A stretch of 64,000 nucleotides of DNA from Lucinisca nassula (GCA_963580285.1 OY757024.1:126108045-126172044), one strand, 5' to 3'; positions 1-12,062 are shown, counted from the stretch's first letter. The notes: a model not told the origin generated them from the sequence alone. Translations and numbers: made by a program.

Positions 1-95
1 CAAGCCTCGCATTTTATCCCTTTTCCTAAACTCATTTAATAAATTCAATAATACATGAACACTCATGTAAGATCCTCTATGTGTTCGTAACTTCC
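1..95. repeat. MITE end fragment (tcctctatgt family)
   Basis: The segment has the cctcgcattttatccc, aattcaataatacatga and catgtaagatcctctatg blocks that recur at 19855-20080, 48665-48850 and 62637-62830. The window edge cuts it. Confidence 0.6.
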
Positions 96-204
96 TGAAT
101 TATAGTCATGTAGCATGTTTCAGTATATTATCTTTGACAGTTTAGTCTCTTTTCCATTTACAACTGATAGCCAAATTCCAATCTTCTTTTTTTTTACGTT
201 AATG

Positions 205-1039
205 TCACGGTTCACGTCCTAGTTCGGCATGTAGCATATAAGAAGGCGTGCTTCTCCTAAGGTTTGTTATTCGTCTTACAAATTCATTATGCAGATTTTC
301 AATAAGCTGCATATTCTCAAATCCCCAGACTTCGCATGAGTATAAAGCAATGGGTAAAGTAGTGTGGTCGAAAAGGTGCAGCTGCAAATCGACAGATAGA
401 TTCTGGTTTCGCGCCCTTTTATATAAGAGGTGCAAGGCCTTTCTAGCCTGATCAACATTATGTTTCCTAGCTTTATACAAACTTCTCCTTTTTGTGAAAA
501 CAACACTTAAATATTTAAAGTCATTTTTTTATTTTATTTATACAATATTACAGATAGCAATGGTGTTTTCGCCAAGTTTGAAGTTAAACTTATCGCCATT
601 ACGTGTTCTGAAGACAAGTCTTTTAGTTTTATCGAAATTTATGTCAAGTTTCCAGATTTGTGAGCACTCAAAGAATGTGTTCAAATTGTTTTGAAAATTA
701 ACTTCATCAGTCCCAAAGATTACAGTGTCGTCAGCATAAAGCAAAATAAATATTTTGATATAAATGCTAAGGTCAGCATCCGACATTTTTAGATTTATAC
801 CATTGCACTTATTCTCTGTAACTTTCCAAATCATTCATAAACAGTGCAAATAGAACAGGCGACGGGTTTTCACCTTGTCGTAATCCTCTATAGCTTTGAT
901 AGAAGGTAGAGTCGGATCCATGAAAAGAGACATACGATTTTATTTCCTGGTACAGGTTGTAAATTATGCGAAAGAAATCTCTTTTAATATTATGTTTTAG
1001 AATTTTTGTCCATAAACCAACATGCCAAACAGAATCAAA
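205..1039 (-). pseudogene. LINE reverse transcriptase, 3' portion, frameshifted
   Basis: Read on the - strand, 1042-809 gives FDSVWHVGLWTKILKHN through GLRQGENPSPVLFALFMNDL, the RT block ending in a PxLFxLFMNDL motif. 834-538 gives LLYADDTVIF, the catalytic YADD block, and the following DKTKRLVF. 480-205 gives the thumb/C-terminal part with LPIALYSCEVWGFEN. The blocks lie in different frames with internal breaks, so this is a dead non-LTR retrotransposon. It is the continuation of 3813-4140, separated by an inserted transposon. Confidence 0.85.
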
Positions 1040-3812
1040 CACTCATTCTCAAATGAATTGGGATTTTAGCCGTTTAAAAAGTCAAATTATAAAGTTACTT
1101 AGATTCAGTCACCGATATGTTCACAATAAAGTATTAACATGTACCTATACTCAGTTAAAATTCCTTGATCAAGAAATGAAAAGTTATTTCACCCCACCAG
1201 CTAGAAATATGTCGGTATTTTGATAAATTTTGATTGTGAGAAATGTACGCTACAATCTACTTGTTCGTTACCCCCTTCTATAACATGACACAAATCAAGA
1301 GACCCTAGCTCGCAATTACAGAAATTTACGACCGGGTTATTAATCGGGGACAAAATTGAACATATGGTCATATGTATGGTAAAGAAATGAATAGCCATTT
1401 TGAATAAAATTCAGGTTTGGATAGAGAATACAGAAAAAGATATAGTTTTCTGAAAACATATAACTTTCGTTTTGTTTTAAGAGAAGCACATAATAGCTAG
1501 ATCACTTACGACTATTGCATTTGAACAGGTATTGAGTGGCAAATAAGGAACACAAGTAATATTACTTTAGATAAACGATCAACATAAGCAATAAGTTTAT
1601 ATGAATTATATGTAAAAAGTCGCGGACATTACAGTGATTTTGTTTCTATAAGTCAAGTAGTCTACCATTGTGATTAACTGACAATATAGCTGTTAGTGTC
1701 ATTTTCATACATTTTTTGGATCTAACTAATGTAACAGTGCATGTTCAGTCATATGCTTTTAAAACATGGTGTCGCTATTACGCAAAAAGCCTCGGTATAT
1801 ACTTTTATGCATAAAAAATACTCTCCTGACAGATAAACTGTGTTCTTAAGGCAACCGAAACATTAAAAGACCTATCTATCACACATAAACACACAACAAC
1901 CGCATGGCCTTATGTTCTCGAGAATCAAGTATCTAAAATTAATGATGCAACTGCGAGAATACAGTATCGAACATTACAGTGAATTCCAGAGTAATATTTT
2001 TCTATACAAAAGTCAGCAAAATGTAACCAATTTTGTCTACCAGCTGGAAGAAAGTAACAGGTTTTGTGAAGTTTGTATTTAAGTTCTAAGAAATGTTAAC
2101 AAATGCATGTCTGTAAATGGCAGCTATGATGGTCTCGGACAATACCATACACGGTAAAGGGACATGCTATGCCACTTCACCATTTCTATCTGTAAAATTG
2201 AAAAGGAATCTGATATTGTATTTGTTGTGTCTAGTTAACATAATCAAGAGTAAACCAGCATACCCTAAAATATACATATCTATTTTAGGTGGGGATGTTC
2301 GATACAATTTGTAATGTTCGATACCATAATTTTGGTAACATAAACTGCACTTACAATGATTTTTAACATTCAAAATATGCATTTGGAAATACAAATTGGA
2401 GAGTCGAAGTGCCTTCTTAACATTGCACATTTTATATTGAAAATATTCATTCAGGCAAATAATATATGGGAAAAGATTATAAGCTATGGGACTCAAATCC
2501 AAAATCGAAAATAAGTAATAAATTTGGAATCAATATTGTTACCGTTTGCAGCTTTTGGTAGAAATGTAGCAAACATGTATATCACTAAACGTGTTCATTT
2601 TACACAACTAAGGTTGCACAATTCAAAATAGTTCATTTATTTGCAGTCATTATCCCTGGACAGTCAACATAGCAAACCTGTCATGTTCGATACCAAATGT
2701 AGCGGACATTTCATCGCATACATCCACTGCTTATTGCAATAGAATAATGATCTTGCAAGCGTGCACATGTTGTTCATTAATAGTGATTTTTGGTGGCATA
2801 TTCTTAATTGAAAATATAAATTGTGGCAAATAATATTGGAAAAAAGATAAAAAGTTTCTATGCAGATATTTTAAAACAAAATATGACTTCTGTTTTCCCT
2901 TAACTGTGGTATTGTCTGCCGACTCACTCACCCATCAAACACCGGAAAAGGCAACCATGTCGTCTGCAGACATTTTCTACTACGTAATCTGGTAAAGGAA
3001 AACTGTGCCACGTGAGAGCAATGTGATCAGGCTGTTAGACTAACAATTTTTGGTATTGAACATTACCGGTCTCGAACATTACAACACACTGGAAATGAGT
3101 GAATGTCAACATCAAAATATTATTTTCGTTCCAGATGATGTATTTGTGTTAGTCACACATTGCGGGAGTTTAATTCAATCTAGCTTTTTTTGTCGATACA
3201 TACGTAATAAGCCTGGTATAATGATCGCGAACATTACATGCATTTTTGCAACAAATCCATGCACATTTTTGTATGGCAAGTATTTTTAATTTCCTATTGT
3301 ACATGTAACATCAAACGATCTTATATGCTTATTTTAATATAGAATCTCCATTTGGTCACGTTTCCGTGTATAAAAACCTCAACGTTGTTTTGAAATATCA
3401 AGAAGAAAAACGTCGTCTCGTACATTACAATGCTTAATTAAATTTCGGCGACAGCCATAATCGGGGAAAAATACTTAGAAAGACTCTATGTAGTCCTGCT
3501 AATGGTAGTTATTTCCCTACCCAGAATATGTAAATTTTATGGAAACCACCTAACCCCCTCCTTTCTAGTGGAATTGCAAATTTGTAAGTGCGCAAACAAA
3601 GAGAATTCGAAAAGCGACAGTCTCGAACATTACAAAACCAGGTTTTCCCGTGGCTGATTTTCCCTGAAAAGGTACTTTTCTACAGGAGGTTTATCATGAT
3701 ATCTTTCGGACGTGTTGTTCTGTCATATACCGTATGCATTGGTTACAAATGACTGCTTGATTTCAGAAAATATACGGCAACTGCAATATCCCAATTCATT
3801 TGAGAATACGTG
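1040..3812. mobile_element. 2773-bp non-autonomous DNA transposon with 4-bp target duplication (Chapaev/CMC-like)
   Basis: The ends are inverted repeats: CACTCATTCTCAAATG at 1040 and its near-perfect complement ending at 3812, about 25 bp with two mismatches. The flanks are CAAA at 1036-1039 and CAAA at 3813-3816. Removing the element plus one CAAA restores DFSKGFDSVWH in the split LINE. CAC ends with a 4-bp duplication fit Chapaev elements of the CACTA/Mirage/Chapaev group (family knowledge). No transposase is visible; the longest frame is about 110 codons. Confidence 0.85.
1623..3635. repeat. about eleven dispersed copies of a CGAACATTACA motif
   Basis: Copies or close variants on the + strand are at 1623, 1967, 2133, 2702, 3054, 3070, 3225, 3416 and 3621. 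Reverse-complement copies are at about 2295, 2311 and 2682. Several extend to TCTCGAACATTACA. They lie only inside the 2773-bp element. Confidence 0.75.
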
Positions 3813-4140
3813 CAAAACCCTTGCTGAAGTCAATGAATGACCCGAAATTTTTCTTTGTAGATTTGAGTATTTCAATAAGCGCGTGAAGAGAAAAATCACG
3901 GTCAGTGGTTGAATATCCCGGCCTGAAACCAGACTGGTTTACATCTAGAATGTTGTGGTATTCGAGAAATTTGTGGAGCTTCATATTTTAATCAGACGTA
4001 AAAAGTTTCCCAAAACAGCTCAGTTTAGTTATTGGCCTATAATTTTCTGGCTGTAAGGGGTCGCCTTTGTTTTGATAAATAGGTTTAATGCCTGACTCGA
4101 GAATGAGGTTAAAGAAGCTGTTTTATAAAGGTAACATTAT
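3813..4140 (-). pseudogene. LINE reverse transcriptase, 5' portion
   Basis: On the - strand the translation shows PENYRPITKLSCFGKLF, then (after a stop) KFLEYHNILDVNQSGFR and FGSFIDFSKGF, the first RT blocks of a non-LTR element. It breaks off exactly at the inserted element. The next residues, DSVWH, lie at about 1036 on the other side. The 5' end beyond about 4140 is lost. Confidence 0.85.
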
Positions 4141-4339
4141 GTACTCTTGTGCGGTTGGTTTCAGTTCTGCGTGGATGCACCATGCAGCCCAATTTCCAAA
4201 CCCCGATGGAGATGGGGGGGGGGAATATTTTATTGTACACAGTCTACCGTTCGAATATCTTTGGAACCATGGAAAAACAGTAAAATTCCTATATTAAGAC
4301 CACCTTTGAGACAGTGCAAAAGTGGTCTTTAAATGCAAA

Positions 4340-5680
4340 TGCAAGGATAGTAGAACCAGTTACCATTTGTTCAGGTGAGCTAAAACGTTTGTCTGTGACC
4401 GTGACTTTGACCCCAAGGTCACAGTCATGGGAACGGATGCTGCTGATCAAAATGTTTAGGCAAGTATCTATCACCTCAACAATAATGAACTGAATCTATC
4501 ATACGGTAAAGAGTCCTAAAACTTTAACGACAAAAACTTTTACATCAAAGTTCTAAGTCTGTGACCTTGATCCCCGTGTCATGGTTATAGGTGCTGATGT
4601 TGCTGATGTGCTGATGCTGCTGATAAAAACTTAAAGCAATATCTATCACCAAACCAAATTCATCTAAATGCAGCCAAGTAATTATTTCAAATCTTTAGTG
4701 CAAAAACTCATATAAAAGTACTAAGTCTGTGACCTTGACCCCAAGGTTATGGTCATGAGAGCTGATGCTGGTGCCAAAACTTTGACACCAGTGTCTTTTA
4801 CCATACCAAGTATAAACTAAATCCATTTAAAGGTAAAGAAATAATGAGCTCCTTTAACTTTAACACAACAACTTTAACGTAAGAATTCAAAGTCTGTGAC
4901 CTTGACCACAAGATTACGGTCGTAAGAGCTGACACTAGTGCTGCTGCTGCTGCTGCTGCTAAAAACTCGACACCGGCATCTATTCCCATACCAAGTATAA
5001 CTAAATCCATCCAAAGGTGAAGAAGTAATGAACTCCTAAAAACTTTAACACAAAATTATTAACATAAAAATCAAAAGTCTGTGACCTTGACCCCAAGGTC
5101 ATGGTTATAGCTGCTGATGTTGCTGATAAAAACTTTAAAGCAATATATATATCACCATTCCAAGTCTCAAGTAAATTCATCTGATGGCAGCATAAAAGTT
5201 CTTAGTCTGTGACCTTGACCCCTAGGTCACGGTCATGTATGATGATGCTGCTGTTAAAAACTTTTGACTAGTACCTGTCACCATACCAAGTATGAACTAA
5301 ATCTATCAAAAGGTAAATAACTAATGAGCTCTTAAAAGTTTTAACACAAAAAACTTCAAAATAAGAATTCTAAGTCTGTGTCCTTGACCCCAGGGTTATG
5401 GTCATGAGAGCTGGTGCTGCTGCTAAGACAAGTATCTATTACCATACCAAGTATAAACTAAATCCATCCAAAGGTATAGAAGTAATGAGCTCCTAAATTC
5501 TTTAACACAAAAACTTACTGTTAGAATTCTAAGTCTGTGACCTTGACCTAAAGGCCACGGTCATGGGTGCTGATACTGCAGATAAAAACTTTAGCCCAGT
5601 ATCTATCACAATGACAAATATGAACTCAATCCATGTACACATAAAAAAATGAGCAACTGAAAAATTTTAACGTAAAAACT
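4340..5680. repeat. tandem array, period about 167 bp, about eight copies
   Basis: The block GTCTGTGACCTTGACC recurs at about 4391, 4557, 4725, 4892, 5077, 5205, 5374 (one base changed) and 5533. Each is followed by a CCAAGGTCA-like block, then gctgatgctgctg, ccataccaagtataa and actttaacacaaaaac. Copies are diverged and no coding frame is kept. Confidence 0.85.
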
Positions 5681-5689
5681 TTCACATTT

Positions 5690-5870
5690 GTGGACACCGA
5701 CGCCGGGGTAGTAGAAAAGCTTTCCGGAACTTTCGTTCCGATGAGCACATAATAATGTATACCCCGTAAATCCCAGTTTTCTCTGTATAAAGAGTGGTTT
5801 AGGGCGGATGCTCATTTCACAGACTTGGGCACGTGATGGCTTGTTCGACTCATTGAAGGCATTTCGGTCT
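5690..5870. repeat. palindromic MITE end fragment (cccgtaaatcccagttttctc type)
   Basis: It shares ataccccgtaaatcccagttttctc and a gtgttcatttcacggacttg-like block with 7860-7950 and 48120-48210. It is an end piece of the same palindromic family. Confidence 0.5.
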
Positions 5871-6058
5871 GTGTTGCGTTTTTACATCCTCATCAACACT
5901 AACTAGGTCATTTTGGAGACGTTGCTTCCGATTTTTAGGGACTTTTATTCGGCATTGTGATGAACTGACATCTCAAGCCATTCCACCCAAAGAAACCGAT
6001 AGGGGATAATAAATTAAGGAGCGGTCCGACTCGCACCAATTTTCCTGCGCAGGCTTAT
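5870..6058 (-). repeat. SINE-A copy, diverged
   Basis: It is the reverse of the SINE-A body (see 14790-15072), with recognisable gtcattttggagacgttgcttcc and gacatctcaagcc blocks. Confidence 0.6.
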
Positions 6059-6520
6059 AAAAAGTCTCCCTGCCCTAAATCATAGTGCATTTTATATTTT
6101 CTTACAACTGGTGTCTGGTAATGTTTGGCGTCCGTAAAAAGTCTCCATGCCCTACATCATAGTGTAGTTAATATTTTCTTACAGCTGGTGTCTGGGAATG
6201 TGTGGCGGCCGTAAAAAGTCTCCCTACCCGACATCATTGTGTAGTTTATAATTTCATACAGCTGGTGTCTAGGAATGTGTGGCGACCGTAAAAAGTCTCC
6301 CTGTCCCACATCATACTGCAGTTTATATTTTCTTGTCCTTTTGTATCATTGATTCCATTGTGGAATTTTGAAAATGCTAGGGCCTAAATGGCCGAAACTA
6401 GCTAGTCTGGCCCAGAAAACATGCACACTTCATATTTTCCATTTTTGTGATGTATTCCTTGCTTCCAAAGAATAACCCTTTTATAGAACATATTTATACA
6501 TTCTAAGGTATTATAGGGGC
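6050..6520. repeat. interspersed repeat E, with four short tandem units of about 77 bp
   Basis: TAAAAAGTCTCC recurs at about 6058, 6136, 6213 and 6290. Downstream are the tagctagtctggcccagaaaac and ataacccttttatagaacat blocks shared with 6772-7135 (inverted), 27062-27260 and 52455-52835. Confidence 0.75.
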
Positions 6521-6775
6521 TTGAAGAAATATATGGGCTGCATGATGATTCCACGCAGAGCCGAATCCGGCCCACACACTAGTACTGGTAAACCGCTTTG
6601 AGGATCTAAGCCTGTCCAGGAACCGCGGTGCGAGGCGGACTGTCTAATAAACCCTATTGGTTTCATTGGGCGACAGGGCTTGAGATGTCATTTCATCTCA
6701 ATGTCGGGTAAAAGTCCCGCAAAATTGGAAGCAACGTCTCCAAAATGACCTTGACGATGTTGACGGGGACGTTAA
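6516..6775 (+). repeat. SINE-A copy
   Basis: It runs from ggggcttgaagaaatatatg through the cattgggcgacagggcttg block to ttgacggggacgtta. The (CAAA)n tail is missing because it joins repeat E here. Confidence 0.8.
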
Positions 6776-7135
6776 ATATGTTCTATAAAGGGGTTATCCT
6801 TTGGAAGCAAGGAATGCACCACAAAACTTGAAAATATGGCGTGTACATGTTTTCTGGGCCAGACTAGCTAGCTTCGGCCAATTAGGCCTCATCAGTGACC
6901 CTCAAAATATTTTCAAAATTCCACAATGGAATCAATGATCCCAAAGGACAAGAAAATATAAACTACACTATGATGTAGGGCAGGGAGACTTTTTACGGCC
7001 GCCACACTTTCCCACACATCAGCTGTAGTGACGTTAAATATGTTCTATAAAGGGGTTATCCTTTGGAAGCAAGGAATGCACCACAACACTTGAAAATATG
7101 GGGTGTACATGTTTTCTGGGCCAGACTAGCTAAAC
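6772..7135. repeat. repeat E, inverted relative to 6050-6520
   Basis: It contains the complement of the 6050-6520 blocks (gtaaaaagtctccctgccct, tagctagtctggcccag) followed by a second partial unit. With its neighbour it forms an inverted pair around a SINE-A copy. Confidence 0.7.
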
Positions 7136-7539
7136 CTCAAACCAAACAAGTTCTGTCGGTTTGTTATATGTTAGAGTGTTATACCGCAGCTTTAACAATT
7201 GCAATGTTGGCTGTCGCTGTCATTAATCTGATAACCTAATGCTAAATTCTTCCCCGAGGAAAGACTAACATATTTATAAGCAGTATTTTTGGCGCTAAGA
7301 TTCCTAAAACTAATTAAAAACGTCACTTTATTGATATTTTTTTCCTAGAAGTACCATTTCCAGGACATTGTGATACGTCAATGATGCACGTGATCAAACA
7401 CTTGCTCACCCACCACTTCCATACATCAGCATTACGATAACACATGCGTTTTCCTAACATTGCGTCTTTCTTTCTTTTTTCTGATACAAGAGTTTGTCAT
7501 ATGAAAATATTTTATATTTTTCTTAATGCTACTCCAATC

Positions 7540-7950
7540 ATAGATTGTAGCTACATGTACTCCAAACGTAGATTATAGCTACTCAAAACATTGATCGTAG
7601 CTTCTCGTTAGAACTGCCCCAATACGGCGGTTCTAATGAGCACGCACAGTCTAAAAACGGACTAGAACCAAGAAATATATCTTTTAGGAAAACTTGTCCG
7701 TGTGAAATAATGGCGTCCAACATGGTGTCAGAAATTACACATTTTAGGTAAAAAAATGATACCAGCTTGCTTATTCCTGCTTTCAACATATATTGTTTGT
7801 GCTCGTTAGAACTAACACGAGTACCCACAATCTAGGTTGTTGAGTAAAAATAAGTCAGATAATGTATACCCCCGTAAATCCTAGTTTTCTCTATATAAAG
7901 TGGTGCTTAAGGGGTGTTCATTTCGCGGACTTGTTCATGTGATTCAAAAC
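7540..7950. mobile_element. palindromic MITE copy, diverged variant
   Basis: It has a gttagaactgcccc/ggcggttctaatgagc palindrome and the atggcgtccaacatggtgtc block shared with 47960. It ends in the gtaaatcctagttttctc and gtgttcatttcgcggac end block. Confidence 0.55.
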
Positions 7951-8014
7951 GTTTCATTCGAAAAAAAGAGAGCACATTCTTTCCTTTGGGAGAAGCTTTT
8001 TTGTAGGAGTCCGG

Positions 8015-8219
8015 TTAACCGATTGTATACTAGTGGACTCTTCCATTGCTATATGTTGGACAAATTTATTTGTCATATAAGGGGTGGTATACCTATTTTT
8101 GCGTGTGTTTTTTTTTTCTATTTCTGACGAAAAATCTTTAAGCAAATAGTACAGGCTCTGATCTAGGTCTGCATTGTTTGCCATACCCATTTAGGGTTTT
8201 CCCGCTTACAATGGGTTAA
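8015..8219. mobile_element. TTAA-flanked MITE (CCCATTG family), piggyBac-like
   Basis: It is bounded by TTAA at 8015-8018 and 8216-8219 with ends CCGATTG and CAATGGG-type. The inside carries tgtatactagtggactcttc and a gcattgtttgcc hairpin arm. TTAA duplications with C-rich ends are typical of piggyBac-type elements. Confidence 0.7.
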
Positions 8220-8504
8220 CAGGAATGCATGTAGGGTATCAAAGGAGCTTCGACAGTATCGAAATGTCACGAATTTTTGTCAGAAAAGTAGCCATTTGGG
8301 GGTCTTGAAAAATACACTTTGCCGCACAGGTGCGTTATCATAGTGAATATTTATTTATTTATTTTCTTGGGCAGAGAGTCGGCTAAAGCTTATGTCATCT
8401 GTTTGTGTCGTCTCCCAGAGAAATGGAGAACGGCTGTGGAAGTGGTACAGAAAGAGGGGCGAGATACTAGAGGAGGCGGAGCGAACAAAAAATATATACA
8501 AGAG

Positions 8505-8672
8505 TGAGTGAGCGAGTGTTTGAGTTTTACGTCTCACCAACAGCTAAGGTCATACGGAGATGGGACCTCGGTTTAAAGACTCCTCCGAAAGTCTGGAGAA
8601 GCCCGGGATCGATCCTGCGATCCCTGGTGTACAAGGCAAGAAGCATAGCCACTACACCACGGAGGCTTCTAA
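8505..8672 (-). repeat. tRNA-derived SINE (S4), minus strand
   Basis: On the - strand it starts gcctccgtggtgtagtggct (A-box-like) and has gatcgatcccggg (B-box-like), followed by a body shared with 34707-34835. It is not a tRNA gene because the cloverleaf is incomplete and the body continues. Confidence 0.7.
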
Positions 8673-9270
8673 TATATAAAAGAACAAAACAAAACAATTA
8701 AAGGAATAGGTATGAAAGTCGAAAAATAGGTTATTTAAAGCCAATCCCTCTGACCCCCCTTTTCTTTTAAATCACCACCGACAAATTAAAATACGTATAC
8801 TGGAGCGTCAAGAATGCCAAAAAAAAAAAAAAAAAAAAAAAAAAGAAAAATCAAACGCATTCGCCCCACTCAACCCACTTACAGACATTATCACGCTTAT
8901 GTAATTAATTTGCAAGCGTAATTGTAGATTCGTAAAAGATTCATGACAGCTGTTTCCAGACATTGACTACTGGGACGCAGCATGTGGAACAAGTTTGCCT
9001 TTGAGACCAGTGAGCTCTAAAATGAGACTGCGCGGATGCAACCCCCTCTAAACCATCTCCATTACATGCCTTGATAAACAAGAAGTTATTTTTCTTGGAC
9101 ACTCATAAGCTGAAAAAAACAATAGCTTACGCCTCAGCGACAACACGTGTACCTTAAAGACATAGTCATGCTTACGTAATTAATTTGTAAGTAGTGGACA
9201 AGGTAAGATAATTGGTACAGTCGTAAAAGATTCATATTTGCTGCTTTAAGACATTGAATACTGATAGGCC

Positions 9271-10665
9271 GGGGCACATCATGAGACACAAAACAACATG
9301 AGGCACAAAACAACATGAGGCACAACACATTATGAGGCACAACACAACATGAGACACAACACATTATGAGGCACAACTCAACATGAGACACAACACATTA
9401 TGAGGCACAACTGAACATGAGACACAACACATTATGAGGCACAACTCAACATGAGACACAACACATTATGAGGCACAACTCAACATGAGACACAACACAT
9501 TATGAGGCACAACTCAACATGAGACACAACACATTATGAGGCACAACTCAACATGAGACACAACACATTATGAGGCACAACTCATCATGAGACACGACAC
9601 ATTATGAGGCACAACTCAACATGAGACACGACACATTATGAGGCACAACTCAACATGAGACACAGCACATTATGAGGCACAACTCAACATGAGACACAAC
9701 ACATTATGAGGCACAACTCAACATGAGACACAACACATTATGAGGCACAACTCAACATGGGACACAACACATAATGAGGCACAACTCAACATGAGACACA
9801 TCACATTATGAGGCACAACTCAACATGAGACACAGCACATTATGAGGCACAACTCAACATGAGACACAACACATTATGAGGCACAACTCAACATGAGACA
9901 CAACACATTATGAGGCACAACTCAACATGAGACACAACACATTATGAGACACAACTCAACATGAGACACAACACATTATGAGGCACAACTCAACATGAGA
10001 CACAGCACATTATGAGGAACAACTCAACATGAGGCACAACACATTATGAGGCACAACACAACATGAGGCACAACACGTTATGAGTCAAAACACATCATGA
10101 GGCACAACACGTTATGAGTCACAACACATCATGAGGCACAACACATCATGAGGCACAACAAGTTATGAGTCACAACACAACTTGGGGCACAACACATTAT
10201 GAGTCACAACACAACATGAAGCACAACACATCATGAGGCACAACACAACATGAGGCACAACACATAATGAGTCACAACACAACATGAGGCACAACACATT
10301 ATGAGTCACAACAAAACATGAATCACAACATATTATGAGCAAAACACAACATGATGCATGACACATCATTTGTCACAACACATCATGAGGGACAATGCAT
10401 CATGAGTCACAACACATCATGAGGCACAACACATCATGAGTCACAACACATCAAGAGGCACAACACATCTTGAGGCACCACACAACATGAGGCACAACAC
10501 AGCATGAGGCACAACACATCATTAGGCACCACACATCATGAGGCACAACACATCATGAGGCACAACACATCACGAGGCACAACACAACATGAGGCACAAC
10601 ACAGCATGAGGCACAACACAGCATGAGGCACAACACAAAATGAGGCACAACACAGCATGAGGCGC
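9271..10665. repeat. satellite, 17-bp monomer in 34-bp dimers
   Basis: Half-units gaggcacaactcaacat and gagacacaacacattat alternate to give a 34-bp period over about 1.4 kb, roughly 80 monomers. The right third (10020-10665) is less ordered, with caacacatcatgaggca variants. The open frames across it are repeat artefacts rich in Cys and His codons. Confidence 0.95.
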
Positions 10666-10689
10666 AGTCTTATAAAAGCTCTCGGCCAT

Positions 10690-10870
10690 CTGAGCTTTGG
10701 GAAATAGCGCTTCCACGCTTAGAAGGTCTAAGCGTGCCCAGACAAAGTGTTGCGGGTCCCTAATTATAAACTCACCGTATTTTGGCGGCAGGGCCTGAGA
10801 TGTGTTGGATAAAAGTCACATGACCTAAATAATTTTGACGGGGGACGTAAAAACCTCAATTCATACAAAC
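10690..10870 (+). repeat. SINE-A copy, heavily diverged
   Basis: Recognisable aggtctaagcgtgcccagac, ggcggcagggcctgag and tttgacgggggacgt blocks appear in SINE-A order with losses. Confidence 0.5.
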
Positions 10871-11049
10871 GCAATCTGAACAGAGATTTTGCAGGCCGTA
10901 TGCGTAACCTATAAATCCGGTATGCCTTATCAGAAGGCGCGGGATTAAAGGCTGATCCTTGTCTTATGTCAGCGGTCACGTTTGCCATATGGAACGTTAT
11001 TGACCTTATTTGCATTATCTGCTAGTTCCAAGTCTGAAGGTAATCAGTG

Positions 11050-11117
11050 TTGGAAAAACAGGTAACCAGACCCCCCTGACCTTTAAAGGTCAGGGGGGTC
11101 TGTTTACCTTTTTTCCA
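11050..11117. repeat. near-perfect palindrome
   Basis: The arms pair around CTTTAAAG: ccagacccccctgac faces gtcaggggggtctg, flanked by ttggaaaaa and ttttttccaa. A short foldback MITE is likely. Confidence 0.8.
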
Positions 11118-11382
11118 ATATCGGCAATGTGCAAGCTGGGAGCCAGCAAATAATGCAAATATGGTGAATACAGTGTCCCGGCTCTATTAACCCATAAAAA
11201 ATGTACCTGAAAATGTCGTCTGTAGCTTTTATAACATTATTTTTTTTTTTTTTTTTTTTTTTTGCATACAGGCAAATAATGGAGCAGTATGATCTGGGTT
11301 AACACTGTTTGCAAAATTGAGTTTCAAAGGTATCAGCAGACGACAAAGCCGATATCAGTTGTTGTGATTTGCATATTATGGG

Positions 11383-11621
11383 TAAACCCATTGTATACTA
11401 GTGGACTCTTCTATTCCTTTATGTTGCACAAGTCCATGTGTCATATAAGGCATGCCAGGCCTATTTTTTCATTTTTATTCTATTTTTGACGGAAAATTCT
11501 GTTAGCAAATACGCCAAACAGTGCAGGCACTGATCAGACGCCGCATTCTGCGGCGTCTGATCTGTGTCTGCACTGTTTGCCAAGGTACCCCTTTAGGGGT
11601 TTCCCGCATGCAATGAGTTAA
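11383..11621. mobile_element. TTAA MITE (CCCATTG family) with hairpin core
   Basis: It has the acccattgtatactagtgg end and the gcatgcaatgagttaa end. A perfect inner hairpin includes gatcagacgccgc/gcggcgtctgatc flanked by aaacagtgcagg arms. It is the same family as 8015 and 35672. Confidence 0.75.
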
Positions 11622-11934
11622 AATGAATTAATACTTGTTTTGGCATATCTGGAAACATGAGCATTTGATGATGAGATATCGTCTGGTACACTGATTCGTA
11701 ATGTCATTTTTATGGCAATGAGAAAGTATTCATTACGGAATTCCTAAAGTAGATTGCAAGAAAAGACAACTAATTATACAGAGAAAAGGTCGATTAAGGA
11801 CACTAGTAGCGAACTCTTTTATTGTTATATATTTTTGATATATGTTTGAAAAGCTCACATCGGTAATTTAAGGGGTGTTCCCTTTTTTTTTTTTTTTTTT
11901 TTTTTTATTTTTTTCGTTTTGTTTATAAACGTTA

Positions 11935-12062
11935 TTGGTTTGTTTGGGCGGCAGGGCTTCAGAAGTCATTTCATCTCAATGTCGGGTAGAAGTCCCACAA
12001 AATAGGAAGCAAAATGATCAAACTATCGTTTACGGGGACGTTAAAGCTCAATTCAAACAACC
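11935..12062 (+). repeat. SINE-A fragment with poly-T upstream
   Basis: It has the gtttgggcggcagggctt, catttcatctcaatgtcggg and acggggacgttaaa blocks ending in a caaacaac tail. A 26-base T run precedes it at 11881-11906. Confidence 0.65.

Noticed and set aside
10163..10369. Cys/His-rich open frame on the minus strand
   Set aside because: It is the 17-bp satellite read in frame; 17- and 34-bp periods give repetitive artefact peptides.
9271..10665. CRISPR-like regular repeats
   Set aside because: Units are contiguous with no unique spacers, and the sequence is animal DNA.
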